Below, piece after piece: positions 51,099 to 61,071 of a stretch of 64,000 nt of DNA (its first letter is position 1; each line of letters begins with the position of its first letter). The notes under the pieces were generated by a model. It had not been told where the DNA came from, did no database searches, and worked only from the letters and a program-made list of their open reading frames with translations. Location: contig NZ_JAINZS010000005.1 in the NCBI RefSeq assembly GCF_020166495.1, positions 434,001 to 498,000 on the forward strand, written 5' to 3'. The stretch is from Robertkochia aurantiaca. GTDB lineage: Bacteria > Bacteroidota > Bacteroidia > Flavobacteriales > Flavobacteriaceae. Position numbers and translations under genes: made by a program.

Positions 51099-51125
51099 CC
51101 CGGCCACGGCCGGGTTTTCTTTTTT
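51099..51125 (+). terminator. Rho-independent terminator
   Basis: Stem CCCGGC, loop CACG, stem GCCGGG, then TTTTCTTTTTTT, starting 10 bases after the stop of the stress-protein gene. The next ~325 bases before the permease gene show no other feature. Confidence 0.85.
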
Positions 51126-51450
51126 AACAACTATCCGATCTGTAAACCAAAACCTCAACTTTAAAAAGCAGATTCCTTTAGACTCTGAAGACGTAAGAGC
51201 GTGACAAATAATGCTTAGGAATCACGGTTTATCCAGCCGTCCCCGGGTCACACTAACTCCGTACGAATGGTGAAATGGTCTGCCGCCCATTTTATATTCT
51301 GAAATCCACCAGTAAAGATATTTCCCTCAATGATACGATGATCCATTATTTTAACAATTACCGAAACATGCTTACATTTAAAATGAATCGCCTGGTTACC
51401 CGTATTTATTTAGGGATGATCACTATTCAACTCAAAAATGACCTTGCATT

Positions 51451-53532
51451 TTGAATACTGAAAATTTAAAGCGTACCGTCGGATTCAGTGCTGCCACTGC
51501 TATCGGCCTGGGTGCCATGCTGGGGGCAGGAATATTTGTTTTTCCCGGTCTGGCTGGAGGAAAGGCGGGTTTTGCGGCAATCATTTCTTTTCTTATCGGA
51601 GGCGCTATTGCTTTGGCAGCAGCGATCTGTACGGCCGAATTATCAACGGCCATGCCGCAAAGCGGCGGGGGTTATTTTTTTATTTCCAGATCTTTCGGAA
51701 GGTTTTGGGGCACCCTGACCGGAATTGGTCAATGGGTAGGCCTGATCTTCGCATGCGCTTTTTACCTGGTTAGTTTTGGAGAGTATGCAGTTACCCTGTT
51801 CGAAGAACTGGGGATCAACGGCCTTGGTTTTAAAAAACTATGGGCTTTTTGTTTCACCCTGCTTCTGCTCTTGCTGAATATACTCGGAACAAAAAAAGTG
51901 GGCCGGATTCAAAACATCATGATCATCTCACTTACCGCCATATTGGTGACCATGCTCTCGTACGGTATCGTAGATCTGTTCCTGATCAATGAGCGAACTG
52001 CCGCTTTTGATAATATCCTCCCGGATTCCAAACTCACTATCTTCACTACTACTGCCCTCATATTCACCTCATATCTTGGCTTTGTTCAGATCGCCAACAT
52101 AAGTGCTGAGATCAGGCAGCCGGCAAAAAATCTTCCCAGGTCACTTATAGGTAGTGTTCTTATAGCCACCGCTCTTTATGCCTTCGTTATGACCGTATGT
52201 ACGTTCACTTTTACCCGGGAAGAACTTAAAAATTTCGGGGAGACGGCAACCATTGAGGTAGCACGTGAGATCCTGGGAAACTGGGGGGCCGTGGTGATTC
52301 TTATCGGAGGGCTTCTTGCGGCCCTCTCCAGTGCTAATGCCTCTGTGATCAGTGCTTCCAGGGGTGTTTTTGCGTTAAGCAAAGACCGGTTGATCAGCAA
52401 AAAGGCAAGTAAGATCAATAAACGCTTCGGGACTCCTCACATTTCACTCCTGCTGGTTTGTTTACCGGTGGCGGTTATGCTCATGAGAAGCGATCTCGCG
52501 GTTTTCGCCGAAGTGGCTTCTTTTCTGCATTTAATGATCTACGGTGCCATATGCCTCTCGGTCCTGAAGTTGCGAAGGGAGAACCCTACCTGGTACGTAC
52601 CCGCTTTCAAAGTTCCGGGATCTGAGTTCATAGCCGGATTTGGGGCGGTAAGCTGCTTCTCACTTGTTTTTTTCATGCAAAAGACCTCTATTCTCATCAG
52701 CCTCGGTATCCTGGTTCTGGCATCCATATATTATCTCGTTTATGTGAGAAAAATAAATTTGGAACTGCATACCCCTGTCCCCCCTCATATCGACCCCGGT
52801 CTGTTCAGTCCGAATATACTTGTCCCGATAGATATCACCGCCGAAAAGAAAGACCTCCCCTACCCTGTTTTAAAAGCTATGCCCGAATCCAGGCTCCTGC
52901 TGCTGGGTTTTAAAGAAACTCCTGAGCAAAGTGAGTCAGAACAATCAGAGGAAGAATATGGTGAAGAAGGAAAAGAAAAGCTGAAAAGTGTCACCAAACA
53001 CCTGGAAGATGCCGATTATGATTTTGAATCAGAACTGATCTTCAGTAACGATATTAAATCACAGATCGAACAGGTGATCGAAACCGAAGACCCAAACTTC
53101 ATTTTAACCCTGAAACCGTTGTCAGAACTTCAGCAGATCGTCATCCCCATTTATAACCAAACTCAGATCAACAATCAGTTGAATACCATAGTACATAACC
53201 TGCAGGAAAACAAAACCATGACGATCAAAGTTCTGCTTTTCCCTGAGGAAAAAGAAGATGGCGCTTCTAACGAAACCCAGCTTAAAAAAGCCCTGGAGCA
53301 GCAGCTAGGACTAATACATGCCCGGGTTGATGATTACGAGATTTTTCATAACGAAAAATCGACGCCGGAAGCGCTGGTACAAAAAATTTCAGACAGAACC
53401 GACCTGGTGATATGGCCGGAAGCAGATCCCGGAGAAAGACAGGTATTCTTAAATAACATACTCGAAAAAGAAAGCATTGATACTTCTTCACCTATCATTA
53501 TGATACTCAAAAAGAAAAGCGATCAAAAGTAG
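51451..53532 (+). CDS. APC-superfamily amino acid permease with stress-protein-like tail
   Basis: 693 residues from TTG 51451. The first ~440 residues are a 12-helix APC transporter: VGFSAATAIGLGAMLGAGIFVFPGLAGGKAG (substrate-site helix 1, with GAGIF), AAAICTAELSTAMPQSGGGYFFISRSFG, and VVILIGGLLAALSSANASVISASRGVFALSKD. The ~250-residue cytosolic tail begins FSPNILVPIDITAEKK and has two universal-stress-like segments (LLLLGFKETPEQS..., KVLLFPEEKE) linked by an acidic SEQSEEEYGEEGKE stretch. Permeases with regulatory USP-like tails occur in Bacteroidota; the transported amino acid cannot be told. Confidence 0.9.
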   Translation: MNTENLKRTVGFSAATAIGLGAMLGAGIFVFPGLAGGKAGFAAIISFLIGGAIALAAAICTAELSTAMPQSGGGYFFISRSFGRFWGTLTGIGQWVGLIFACAFYLVSFGEYAVTLFEELGINGLGFKKLWAFCFTLLLLLLNILGTKKVGRIQNIMIISLTAILVTMLSYGIVDLFLINERTAAFDNILPDSKLTIFTTTALIFTSYLGFVQIANISAEIRQPAKNLPRSLIGSVLIATALYAFVMTVCTFTFTREELKNFGETATIEVAREILGNWGAVVILIGGLLAALSSANASVISASRGVFALSKDRLISKKASKINKRFGTPHISLLLVCLPVAVMLMRSDLAVFAEVASFLHLMIYGAICLSVLKLRRENPTWYVPAFKVPGSEFIAGFGAVSCFSLVFFMQKTSILISLGILVLASIYYLVYVRKINLELHTPVPPHIDPGLFSPNILVPIDITAEKKDLPYPVLKAMPESRLLLLGFKETPEQSESEQSEEEYGEEGKEKLKSVTKHLEDADYDFESELIFSNDIKSQIEQVIETEDPNFILTLKPLSELQQIVIPIYNQTQINNQLNTIVHNLQENKTMTIKVLLFPEEKEDGASNETQLKKALEQQLGLIHARVDDYEIFHNEKSTPEALVQKISDRTDLVIWPEADPGERQVFLNNILEKESIDTSSPIIMILKKKSDQK

Positions 53533-53575
53533 GCGTTGGGAAAAGAGTCTGTGTGAGTAAATTCTGTCTTTTTCG

Positions 53576-53606
53576 TTTGCCACTACATTTAATGGACTTA
53601 AATTTG
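53576..53606 (+). promoter_or_regulatory. Promoter of the DUF418 gene
   Basis: TTTG at 53576-53579, 19-base spacer, TAAATTTG at 53599-53606: a full match to the Bacteroidota consensus, 53 bases before the start codon. Confidence 0.7.
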
Positions 53607-53659
53607 TTTGCCTGATAAGCCGGGAACTGATAAAACGACTTCTTTAAGCATCAAAAATC

Positions 53660-54886
53660 TTGAACACGCAACCTACCAAAGCCAAAAAAAGAATTGAACT
53701 GTTAGATGTCTATCGCGGATTTGCCATTTTGGGAATTTTCGTGGTCAATATCACCGTGATGAACTCGACTTATCTTAACCAGGACCAATTCCTGCAGGGA
53801 TTCACCGATGATATCGATATTCTTTCACAAAAGATTCTACAGCTCTTTTTCTATACGAAATTCTTCCCCATATTTTCCCTGCTTTTTGGTCTGGGAATCT
53901 CGATGCAGGCCCTGAAACTATATCAGAACGATCAATTATCATTCGCCTTTTTCGGCAGACGCATGTTTTTTCTTTTTCTGATCGGTGCTGCTCACATTCT
54001 TTTTCTCTGGTCAGGAGATGTCGTTCATCTTTATGCTATCATCGGCCTGTTTACAAGCCTGCTGATCATGAAATCTGACCGACTCATTTTGTCACTGGCT
54101 GTTGTTTTTTTAGTATTTCCATTTTACGATCAGCTCCTGGAAGCTCTGTTTAACCTGACAGGCTTTGCCCCCTACTCCTACCTGGGGGATCATACCGGGG
54201 AAACCGTTAACCAGGTGATCAAAAACGGGTCTTATCTCCAGGGGATGCAACTGAGGGTTCAGGAGTATCTTGCAAATACCCCAATGCTGTTCGGATTCCT
54301 TGCGCCTGTAGCTGTATCCATGTTCTTACTGGGACTTTACCTTGGGAAAAACCGGATTTATGAATCGCTGGATACCTTTATTGATACTATAAAAAAGCCC
54401 GCTATTTCGATTGCTGTCATCACCAATTTGTATCGCATAATATTTCTTTTCATCCTCCCTGACTTTGACATCTACCGTGATGAAACACTTCGACCAGTTT
54501 TCATAAAACTGATGGTTTTATCAGATATAGCAATGGGTCTTTTCTACCTGTGGGTGATCGGCTGGCTGTGGCACTATACCAAAGCACAGAAAATTCTAAG
54601 GGTATTGCAATACCCGGGACGTATGGCCCTGACCAATTACATCATGCAGAGTGTTGTCGGCTTGATACTTTTTTCTTCAGTAGGGTTCAGCATGTATGAA
54701 ACTTTAAGTCCTTCTGCAGCCCTGGCAACCGCTGTGACGGTTTTTCTGTTCCAGATCGGGTTCAGTAAATTATGGTTGAGATTCTTTAAATATGGTCCCC
54801 TGGAATGGATCTGGAGATGCTTTACTTACAAAAGAATGTTGCCCATTGCAAAAGACAGGCATGCTGCAGAAATAGTGAGTTCGTAA
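53660..54886 (+). CDS. DUF418-family membrane protein
   Basis: 408 residues from TTG 53660. RIELLDVYRGFAILGIFVVNITVMN opens the protein in the manner of DUF418/acyltransferase-3-like families; FPIFSLLFGLGISMQALKLYQ, AHILFLWSGDVVHLYAIIGLF and PGRMALTNYIMQSVVGLILFSSVGFSMYETLSP near the C-terminus are DUF418 hallmarks. About ten hydrophobic segments. Function unknown, possibly transfer of an acyl or other group across the membrane. Confidence 0.92.
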   Translation: MNTQPTKAKKRIELLDVYRGFAILGIFVVNITVMNSTYLNQDQFLQGFTDDIDILSQKILQLFFYTKFFPIFSLLFGLGISMQALKLYQNDQLSFAFFGRRMFFLFLIGAAHILFLWSGDVVHLYAIIGLFTSLLIMKSDRLILSLAVVFLVFPFYDQLLEALFNLTGFAPYSYLGDHTGETVNQVIKNGSYLQGMQLRVQEYLANTPMLFGFLAPVAVSMFLLGLYLGKNRIYESLDTFIDTIKKPAISIAVITNLYRIIFLFILPDFDIYRDETLRPVFIKLMVLSDIAMGLFYLWVIGWLWHYTKAQKILRVLQYPGRMALTNYIMQSVVGLILFSSVGFSMYETLSPSAALATAVTVFLFQIGFSKLWLRFFKYGPLEWIWRCFTYKRMLPIAKDRHAAEIVSS

Positions 54887-54913
54887 ATTGTCTATTCGAT
54901 TTTAAATCGCAGG

Positions 54914-55405
54914 CTAAGCTTCATTCCCTGACAATATTCGTTTCAGAAGCATCAGTTGACCGGTATGATACGAATTATGGTTCACCATCAGTGTTATCTC
55001 CCGAAATAATGTGTAGTCAGAAGCAAAAGGCAGGGGTTCGAAGAGATCAGGATCTCCCTTCTCTATCATGCGTGTTAATTCATTACGGTCAGCCTGAAAT
55101 CTCTTAACCGTCGCTTCCCATCTCTCACGATCTCCGTTCACTTCAGGCCAGTAATCATCAGGCCAAACCGGCTCTTTATAATCCGGGTTCCTGATAAACT
55201 CCAATATATCGTGCTGGGCAAAACGCATATGCTCCAAAATCTCCCAGGGGGAATAAGGGAGGCCTGCAGATTTTTCATTAATAGTATCCAAAGGGAAATC
55301 ACGCACCACTTCCTCCAGCGTAATATGAGCGTTCTTACCTGACAAGGCCTCTTTCAGGTGTTGCTTCAGTTTTTCAGTATGCGACGTCTCAATTGTAATA
55401 GCCAT
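54914..55405 (-). CDS. DinB-family protein
   Basis: 163 residues, minus strand. The four-helix DinB/YfiT-like fold is visible: LKQHLKEALSGKNAHITLEEVVRDFP, GLPYSPWEILEHMRFAQHDILEFI with the first His ligand, and LFREITLMVNHNSYHTGQLMLLKRIL with the C-terminal HxxxH (HNSYH). These bind a metal and act as thiol transferases or hydrolases. It converges with the DUF418 gene. Confidence 0.92.
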   Translation of the reverse strand: MAITIETSHTEKLKQHLKEALSGKNAHITLEEVVRDFPLDTINEKSAGLPYSPWEILEHMRFAQHDILEFIRNPDYKEPVWPDDYWPEVNGDRERWEATVKRFQADRNELTRMIEKGDPDLFEPLPFASDYTLFREITLMVNHNSYHTGQLMLLKRILSGNEA

Positions 55406-55630
55406 AATTTCAAATATTTTGATCTGTCTTTAAGTTGGACATATATCTCCTTTTGTAAAGTTACCAATTTCAAAATCAGCATTTTACCTCCCGGCCTCTT
55501 CTCCTCCAAAACCTTGTTGCCGAATAGAATGGTTGGAATTTAAAATCAACCTTTTCGATGTAACAAAAATCTGCATATCAAGTCTATGAATAAATAGCTG
55601 TTTAAAACACTGCGGCATACTTGAAAAATT

Positions 55631-57046
55631 ATGAAAAAAATACTTCTGACCCTCCTGACCACAGTTTTATCGACCACCTTATTTGCGCAGGTCCGGTTAC
55701 CCAATACCCTCAGTAAAACCGAAAAGGTCTATGGTCTCTCCAAATTCTGGCAGGAGGTGAACTACAATTTTGTTTATCTCGATAAAGTAGACCGAAAACA
55801 TTGGGAAAGTGAATATATACGCCTTATCGATGCGGTTCAGGAAACTGAAAATGACTATGAATACTATCGCCTGTTACAAAAGTTCTGTGCCATATTAAAA
55901 GATGGACACACCGGAATATATCTGCCTGAAAGCATTGATAGTCTGATCGATTCCAATTCGTTTGGCAACTATCGGCTACGGCTGGAAAACATCGATGGAA
56001 AGGCGATCGTTACGGGTATTAACACAAATAAAAAAGAGGAAGTTCCCATTGGATCAGAGATACTTTCGGTTAACGGTATTCCAGTACCGAAATATGCTGA
56101 GGAATTTGTGAGGCCCTATATTTCATCTTCCACCGACTACATACTGGAAGACAAGATCTTTTCCCGATTGCTACAGTCACCGCTGGGCACTTCGTTTGAA
56201 CTGACACTCAAAAGACCCGACAATAGTATATACGATCTGCACCTGACCCGACAGAAATCTGAAGATGATCAGATGCATCCCCCGGTAGCAAAACAAGAAT
56301 TGCTGGAATTGAAATGGATCGATAGCGAAACAGCTTATTTGGCTTTGAACAGCTTCGGGTATCCGGAAATAGATTCCCTGTTTTTAGAAAAGCTACCTGA
56401 ACTTAAAAAAGCAAAGAAAATGGTGATCGACCTGCGCAGAAACGGAGGTGGAAACACCGATATCGGAACCTTTATCCTGCAATACCTCACCAACGATGAT
56501 CAGCTGCAGAGCTCGGTTTCCCAAAGTAGGTTGCATATCCCTGCATACAAAGCCTGGGGAATGTGGGTGAAGCCTGCCGACACCATCTCCGTAAAGGGTG
56601 AAGACAGGAATTGGGAAAAACAGGCACTCCTTTCCTATCAGGATCAATACATGCATGAATTCGCTAACGACCCCACCCCTACAGAGCCATTACAAAGCGA
56701 ACGTCTCGTTATCCCCACCGTTTTACTTATTGGAAACCATACCGCTTCAGCGGCCGAAGATTTTCTGATTGCCGCCGATAACCAGGAACATATGACGCTG
56801 ATCGGAGAACCTACCTATGGCAGTACCGGACAGCCTATGATCTTTGAATTGCCGGGAGGCGGAGCTGCACGGGTCTGCACCAAGAAAGACACGTATCCCG
56901 ATGGCCGGGAGTTCGTTGGGGTGGGCATACAACCGGATATATACGTCACAAAAACGGTCGCTGATTTCATGAAAGACCGGGATCCGGAGTTAGAGAAAGC
57001 TATCAGCTATCTGAAGGCCATCCCGTTTGCTAAAAGTGATTACTGA
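55631..57046 (+). CDS. S41-family peptidase (secreted)
   Basis: 471 residues. Signal peptide MKKILLTLLTTVLSTTLFAQ, N-terminal helical domain (YGLSKFWQEVNYNFVYLDKV), FCAILKDGHTGIYLPE, PDZ-like EVPIGSEILSVNGIPVPKYA, then the catalytic core: KKMVIDLRRNGGGNTDIGTFILQYL, VLLIGNHTASAAEDFLIAAD with nucleophile S373, IGEPTYGSTGQPMIFELPGGGAARVCTKKDTYPDGREFVGVGIQPDI. Complete. A perfect hairpin lies six bases after the stop. Confidence 0.92.
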   Translation: MKKILLTLLTTVLSTTLFAQVRLPNTLSKTEKVYGLSKFWQEVNYNFVYLDKVDRKHWESEYIRLIDAVQETENDYEYYRLLQKFCAILKDGHTGIYLPESIDSLIDSNSFGNYRLRLENIDGKAIVTGINTNKKEEVPIGSEILSVNGIPVPKYAEEFVRPYISSSTDYILEDKIFSRLLQSPLGTSFELTLKRPDNSIYDLHLTRQKSEDDQMHPPVAKQELLELKWIDSETAYLALNSFGYPEIDSLFLEKLPELKKAKKMVIDLRRNGGGNTDIGTFILQYLTNDDQLQSSVSQSRLHIPAYKAWGMWVKPADTISVKGEDRNWEKQALLSYQDQYMHEFANDPTPTEPLQSERLVIPTVLLIGNHTASAAEDFLIAADNQEHMTLIGEPTYGSTGQPMIFELPGGGAARVCTKKDTYPDGREFVGVGIQPDIYVTKTVADFMKDRDPELEKAISYLKAIPFAKSDY

Positions 57047-57051
57047 TAAAT

Positions 57052-57076
57052 CCATAAGCAAGAAAGTTGCTTATGG
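57052..57076. terminator. Perfect intergenic hairpin
   Basis: CCATAAGCAA, loop GAAAG, TTGCTTATGG: a perfect 10-base-pair stem, 6 bases after the S41 stop. There is no T tract, so it may end transcripts with help from a factor, or protect the mRNA 3' end. Confidence 0.6.
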
Positions 57077-57146
57077 CAATCCCTTAAAGGCTATGGAAAG
57101 CCCTCATAATAAATGACTTATATTTAATTCACTAAAAGCATAATTG

Positions 57147-58241
57147 ATGACTGGTTCAAAAATCAAAAACGCTCTGTACAGATCAATTCTGATGGTGTTT
57201 TTTCTTCCGGGTTTAACTTGTTCAGCTCAGGAAAATTCAGGAATTGATTCCTTGTCAAGTAACCACCGGGATTTCAGTCACCTGGAGTACCTGCTTAGTA
57301 TCAAGAATGAAGTGGGTAAGAAGCACTGGCCCGAATTCGCGGATAAAAATTTTCATCAGCCGATCGTATATTATACCAGAAGCGGAACCTTCGTCTTAAA
57401 CCCCAATGAGCACATACGGTCAATTACCCAACACAGTGAACTACCTCCCTTTCAGGAAGAAGTGGCACGCATCAGGCTGTCGGCATCCTATACCGATACA
57501 ACCTCATTTCAATTTGCATCCAGTTACAGTGATGAAGACCGTACCCAATTGCATTATCGTGAAAATGTACTGCTGTTTCAAAGCTTCGATCTTACCCAAA
57601 AATTTATCCCTGACATTACCGATATCCAGGATTGGTCTATCATGGTGATTCATGAACTCTTTCATGGCTATCAGCGTGCTATTCCCGAACACAAAGCCTA
57701 CTACGTAAACCTTGAAATCCCGGGAGGTCCGGATGAGTTTCTCGGTGCTTATCACCGGGATCTGGAATGGTTTAAAGAAAGTGTTCGATTGGAAAATGAG
57801 TTGCTGAAAGGGATCTGGAGAGAAAACAGGAATCTCAAAGAAGGATTAAAAAAATATGACTCGATTCGAGCGGCTCGCATCGATAGGATCAAAAAAGAAT
57901 ATGGTATCGACATTCGAAAAATAGAAGATTACGAGATCCTGACAGAAGGGCACGCGCGGTACTTTGAATCTTTATGTAAACGATATCTGTCAGAGCAACA
58001 AACAGACACTTCTATTTTAGCTGACACCGATAACGGTCTGATCACCGGAATGTTTCAGGACTATGAAGTCGCGGAAGACAAAAACTTATACAACATCTAT
58101 AATGATCGATATTACTATCCGCTGGGTTATAATATCGCCATGATCCTGGAAAAACACCTGCCTGAATATGCTGAAACCATATACAGGGAAACACAAAGTT
58201 TCGATTCGTACCTCGATTCTTTAAGGCATGATGCCCCCTGA
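57147..58241 (+). CDS. Exported putative zinc metallopeptidase (HExxH)
   Basis: 364 residues from ATG 57147. Signal peptide (ILMVFFLPGLTCSAQ). Zinc motif H169-E170-L-F-H173 in MVIHELFHGYQ, and a downstream TEGHARYFESL with E267, a suitable third ligand for a gluzincin. No family with a known name could be assigned; the ~95 residues between the two motifs include a helical segment (RDLEWFKESVRLENELLKGIW). Probably acts in the periplasm or at the surface. Confidence 0.72.
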   Translation: MTGSKIKNALYRSILMVFFLPGLTCSAQENSGIDSLSSNHRDFSHLEYLLSIKNEVGKKHWPEFADKNFHQPIVYYTRSGTFVLNPNEHIRSITQHSELPPFQEEVARIRLSASYTDTTSFQFASSYSDEDRTQLHYRENVLLFQSFDLTQKFIPDITDIQDWSIMVIHELFHGYQRAIPEHKAYYVNLEIPGGPDEFLGAYHRDLEWFKESVRLENELLKGIWRENRNLKEGLKKYDSIRAARIDRIKKEYGIDIRKIEDYEILTEGHARYFESLCKRYLSEQQTDTSILADTDNGLITGMFQDYEVAEDKNLYNIYNDRYYYPLGYNIAMILEKHLPEYAETIYRETQSFDSYLDSLRHDAP

Positions 58242-58383
58242 AAAAACCGGGTTACCATTTAAGGGATTTTTTTATCGGTAAAAGCAAACTCTTAAAAGAT
58301 ACCGCCTGAATTGTTTATCTTAACAAACGTTTTGTTATCAAAACAGCATTAATGATATCTATGTTTAATCAACTTTTTGCCTG

Positions 58384-59079
58384 ATGAGATTTAACCATTT
58401 CGCCCTAATGTTTGTCTTGCTGACTTTCAGCATGAATGCTCAATCTGTCAATGACTCCTTAAAACTGGAGCTTGAATCCATATTGAAACGCGACCAGGCG
58501 GTTCGCGAATTGATGAATCCTTCCATTACCGATGAACGCAAGAACGAGTTGCTCGCGCTGATCGGATATTCTGAAAAAGAATTTACCAGCAATCCCTGGG
58601 GGATCTCTGTGAAACAGGACTCGATAAACCAGCAACAAGTATTTGAAATACTGGATACTTACGGGTATCCCGGAAAATCCATGGTCGGTGAGCCCGCCAA
58701 CAGAGCAGCATGGTATGTTGTGCAGCACTCAGAAAGCATTGAAAAGTACCTCCCCTTGATCAGGGAAGCCGGCGAAAAGGGCGAATTACCCATGCGATAT
58801 GTGGCGCAGATGGAAGACCGGTACCTCATGGACCAGGGTAAGGAACAACTTTACGGAACCCAGGTATGGGGTGCAAAACCCAAAGGAAAAGAAGAGCAGG
58901 TTTTTGTGATCTGGCCCATCAAAGATCCTGATAAAGTAAATGAAAGAAGGCGACAGGCGGGATTCAACGGTACAATTGAAGAATATGCCAGCCGCATGGA
59001 TATGGAATACCGTGTGTATACTCTCGAAGAAATGGAAGAGATGTTCAAACCTGAAAACCTACCCGGTAACCAATTATAA
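58384..59079 (+). CDS. Exported DUF6624 protein
   Basis: 231 residues with signal peptide MRFNHFALMFVLLTFSMNAQ. LELESILKRDQAVRELM, YGYPGKSMVGEPANRAAWYVVQHSES, YLPLIREAGEKGELPMRYVAQMEDRYLMDQGKEQLYGTQVWG (about residues 98-163) follow the DUF6624 pattern closely. Function unknown. A shorter version of the pattern is in the cassette gene at 20254. Confidence 0.88.
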   Translation: MRFNHFALMFVLLTFSMNAQSVNDSLKLELESILKRDQAVRELMNPSITDERKNELLALIGYSEKEFTSNPWGISVKQDSINQQQVFEILDTYGYPGKSMVGEPANRAAWYVVQHSESIEKYLPLIREAGEKGELPMRYVAQMEDRYLMDQGKEQLYGTQVWGAKPKGKEEQVFVIWPIKDPDKVNERRRQAGFNGTIEEYASRMDMEYRVYTLEEMEEMFKPENLPGNQL

Positions 59080-59181
59080 TTTTCATGGCTTCTGATGGAT
59101 TTGTAAGCTGATTTTTTTCTGGTCAGCCTGTAAATATGCTTCCAAACTATATTTCACTTATTTTCCACTTGTCATTCATTC

Positions 59182-59955
59182 ATGCTCAGATTTTTCAGAA
59201 ATATTCGGTTACAACTGGTTGAAAGCAAAAAGCTAAGACGATACCTGCTCTATGCCCTGGGTGAGATCGCCCTTGTCGTGATCGGAATCCTGATCGCCCT
59301 GGCCATCAACAATGCCAGCGCGAAAAACAGCCTGAAAAAAACAGAGAACACCTACCTCTCCGGTCTGGAAACCGAATTTAAGATGAGCAAAAACAAACTT
59401 CGGGAGCTGATCGGGGTAAACCGCGAAAACATGAAGGGAGCCAGGGAAATCCTGAACTATACCAACAACAGAAATAACAAGCCATCAGAAACCCGGTTTT
59501 CTGAGTTATTGTATACCACATTCGCCTATGACATCTCCTTCAATGCCAATAATTCTCTATTGAATGAAATGGTAAGTTCCGGAAGCCTCAAAGACCTGTC
59601 AAACCCTGAATTGCGTATCCGGCTTACCAATTGGTTCGCCACCCTGGAAGACATTGCCAAACAAGAAAGAGATCTCGCCCTCCAGCGCGAAAATGTTTTA
59701 GATATGTTTCGAGATGACAACAGCAGCATACGACAGATCTTTGATGATACAGGTATCAGTGAGCAACTGCAGCTGTCTCCTTCAAATTCAGTGAGAACTA
59801 ACCTGGCCATGCTGGAGTCACCGGCATTCGAAAACAATGTGCTCTATTTCCTGCTGACCAGCTTTGCTACAGAAACCTACCATTACCAGCCACTTTTACA
59901 GGAAATCGAGGCTATTCTGGCACTTATAGGAAAACAAATAGAATCCGGATCCTAG
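59182..59955 (+). CDS. DUF6090 membrane protein
   Basis: 257 residues. MLRFFRNIRLQLVESKKLRRYLLYALGEIALVVIGILIALAINNAS is the fixed opening of DUF6090 proteins in flavobacteria (split over residues 1-46): a basic amphipathic start then one membrane helix. The rest is helical (YLSGLETEFKMSKNKLRELIGVNRENMKGAREIL). Function unknown. The next gene begins 11 bases after its stop, so they form an operon. Confidence 0.92.
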   Translation: MLRFFRNIRLQLVESKKLRRYLLYALGEIALVVIGILIALAINNASAKNSLKKTENTYLSGLETEFKMSKNKLRELIGVNRENMKGAREILNYTNNRNNKPSETRFSELLYTTFAYDISFNANNSLLNEMVSSGSLKDLSNPELRIRLTNWFATLEDIAKQERDLALQRENVLDMFRDDNSSIRQIFDDTGISEQLQLSPSNSVRTNLAMLESPAFENNVLYFLLTSFATETYHYQPLLQEIEAILALIGKQIESGS

Positions 59956-59966
59956 TAGCCTTACTG

Positions 59967-60413
59967 ATGATGAAACGACTGTTACAACCTGCCTTTCTTT
60001 TCTTCCTTGTGCTTTTCTTACTTCTGGTACACGGATGGTTGTTCAAAGAGGAGTTGATTTTCTTAAACCTGCTGGACACCTATTACGTCATGGATCAGTT
60101 TTTCCTGAATCTGCTGCTTGCTTTCGTACTTTTTTTAAGCCTCCTGTTCTACATCACAGTTCAAAAAAAAGGAAAATCATGTAAAAAAATTTCCGGCAAC
60201 CTCCTTATATACCTGTCTATGATTGCCGTTGTATTACTCCTGGCCATGGGTCACCTGCAGCGGGATTTGGAGCTTTCAACACGATCAGCATATGCCGGTT
60301 ATATCAATCCGGCTATATGTATCTCATTAGCAGTCTTCACCCTTTCCCAGCTGTTTTTCGCTGGTATATCGATAATCAACCTCTTCCCGGCAAGGCAAAA
60401 ACCAGAACCGTAA
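59967..60413 (+). CDS. Hypothetical four-helix membrane protein
   Basis: 148 residues, four hydrophobic segments (LLQPAFLFFLVLFLLLVHGWLF, FFLNLLLAFVLFLSLLFYIT, LLIYLSMIAVVLLLAMG, ICISLAVFTLSQLFFAGISII). No family recognised. Its close spacing to the DUF6090 gene suggests a joint role. Confidence 0.7.
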   Translation: MMKRLLQPAFLFFLVLFLLLVHGWLFKEELIFLNLLDTYYVMDQFFLNLLLAFVLFLSLLFYITVQKKGKSCKKISGNLLIYLSMIAVVLLLAMGHLQRDLELSTRSAYAGYINPAICISLAVFTLSQLFFAGISIINLFPARQKPEP

Positions 60414-60560
60414 ATTTTTCTGTTTATGCAAGCAGCTGAAAATGAAAACTGACTCCGCTTATAATTTGTATCTTTAATATAATAAGCCTCATTTCTTAAT
60501 TTCGCTTAACTCATATCAATAAGTGATTTCATGTCTCAGCCCGCTTGAAAAACGACTGAA

Positions 60561-61016
60561 ATGAATAAATCAAATTACACTACCTATATCCTCATGTTGG
60601 GTTGTTCTGCTATAGCCATGTACATCACCATGTATTTTCATACCTACCAGGTCGATCATATCTTTTTCAGCTGGACCCGAATGTATATGACTTTTATCGG
60701 AATCAGTGCCATGGCGATCATCATGTTCCTTTTTATGAAACAGATGTACAAGAACAAAACGAAGAACATCGCTATCGTTTTAGGAAGCATCTTATTAATG
60801 GGGCTTTCAACTTACCTGGTACGCCGGCAAATTCCTATTGGAGATGTGCGCTATATGAAGGCCATGATCCCCCACCATTCCATTGCGATCCTTACAAGTA
60901 AGCGAGCTGACATTAAAGATCCAAAAGTGAAAGAGCTTGCTCAGGAGATCATCAGGGCCCAGGAAAAGGAGATCGCCGAGATGAAAAAATATATCGAGCG
61001 ACTGGAGAATGAATGA
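60561..61016 (+). CDS. DUF305-domain membrane protein
   Basis: 151 residues. Three hydrophobic segments (YTTYILMLGCSAIAMYITMYF, MYMTFIGISAMAIIMFLFM, IAIVLGSILLMGLSTYLV), then the DUF305 part: DVRYMKAMIPHHSIAILTSKRADIKDPKVKELAQEIIRAQEKEIAEMKKYIE. The HH pair and the Ex4-5 repeats suggest metal binding; some relatives sit near copper-resistance genes, but none is here. Confidence 0.9.
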   Translation: MNKSNYTTYILMLGCSAIAMYITMYFHTYQVDHIFFSWTRMYMTFIGISAMAIIMFLFMKQMYKNKTKNIAIVLGSILLMGLSTYLVRRQIPIGDVRYMKAMIPHHSIAILTSKRADIKDPKVKELAQEIIRAQEKEIAEMKKYIERLENE

Positions 61017-61071
61017 AATCATAGAAAATAAAACCTGACTTCCATATTATTACCAACTTAAAATCCCGTTT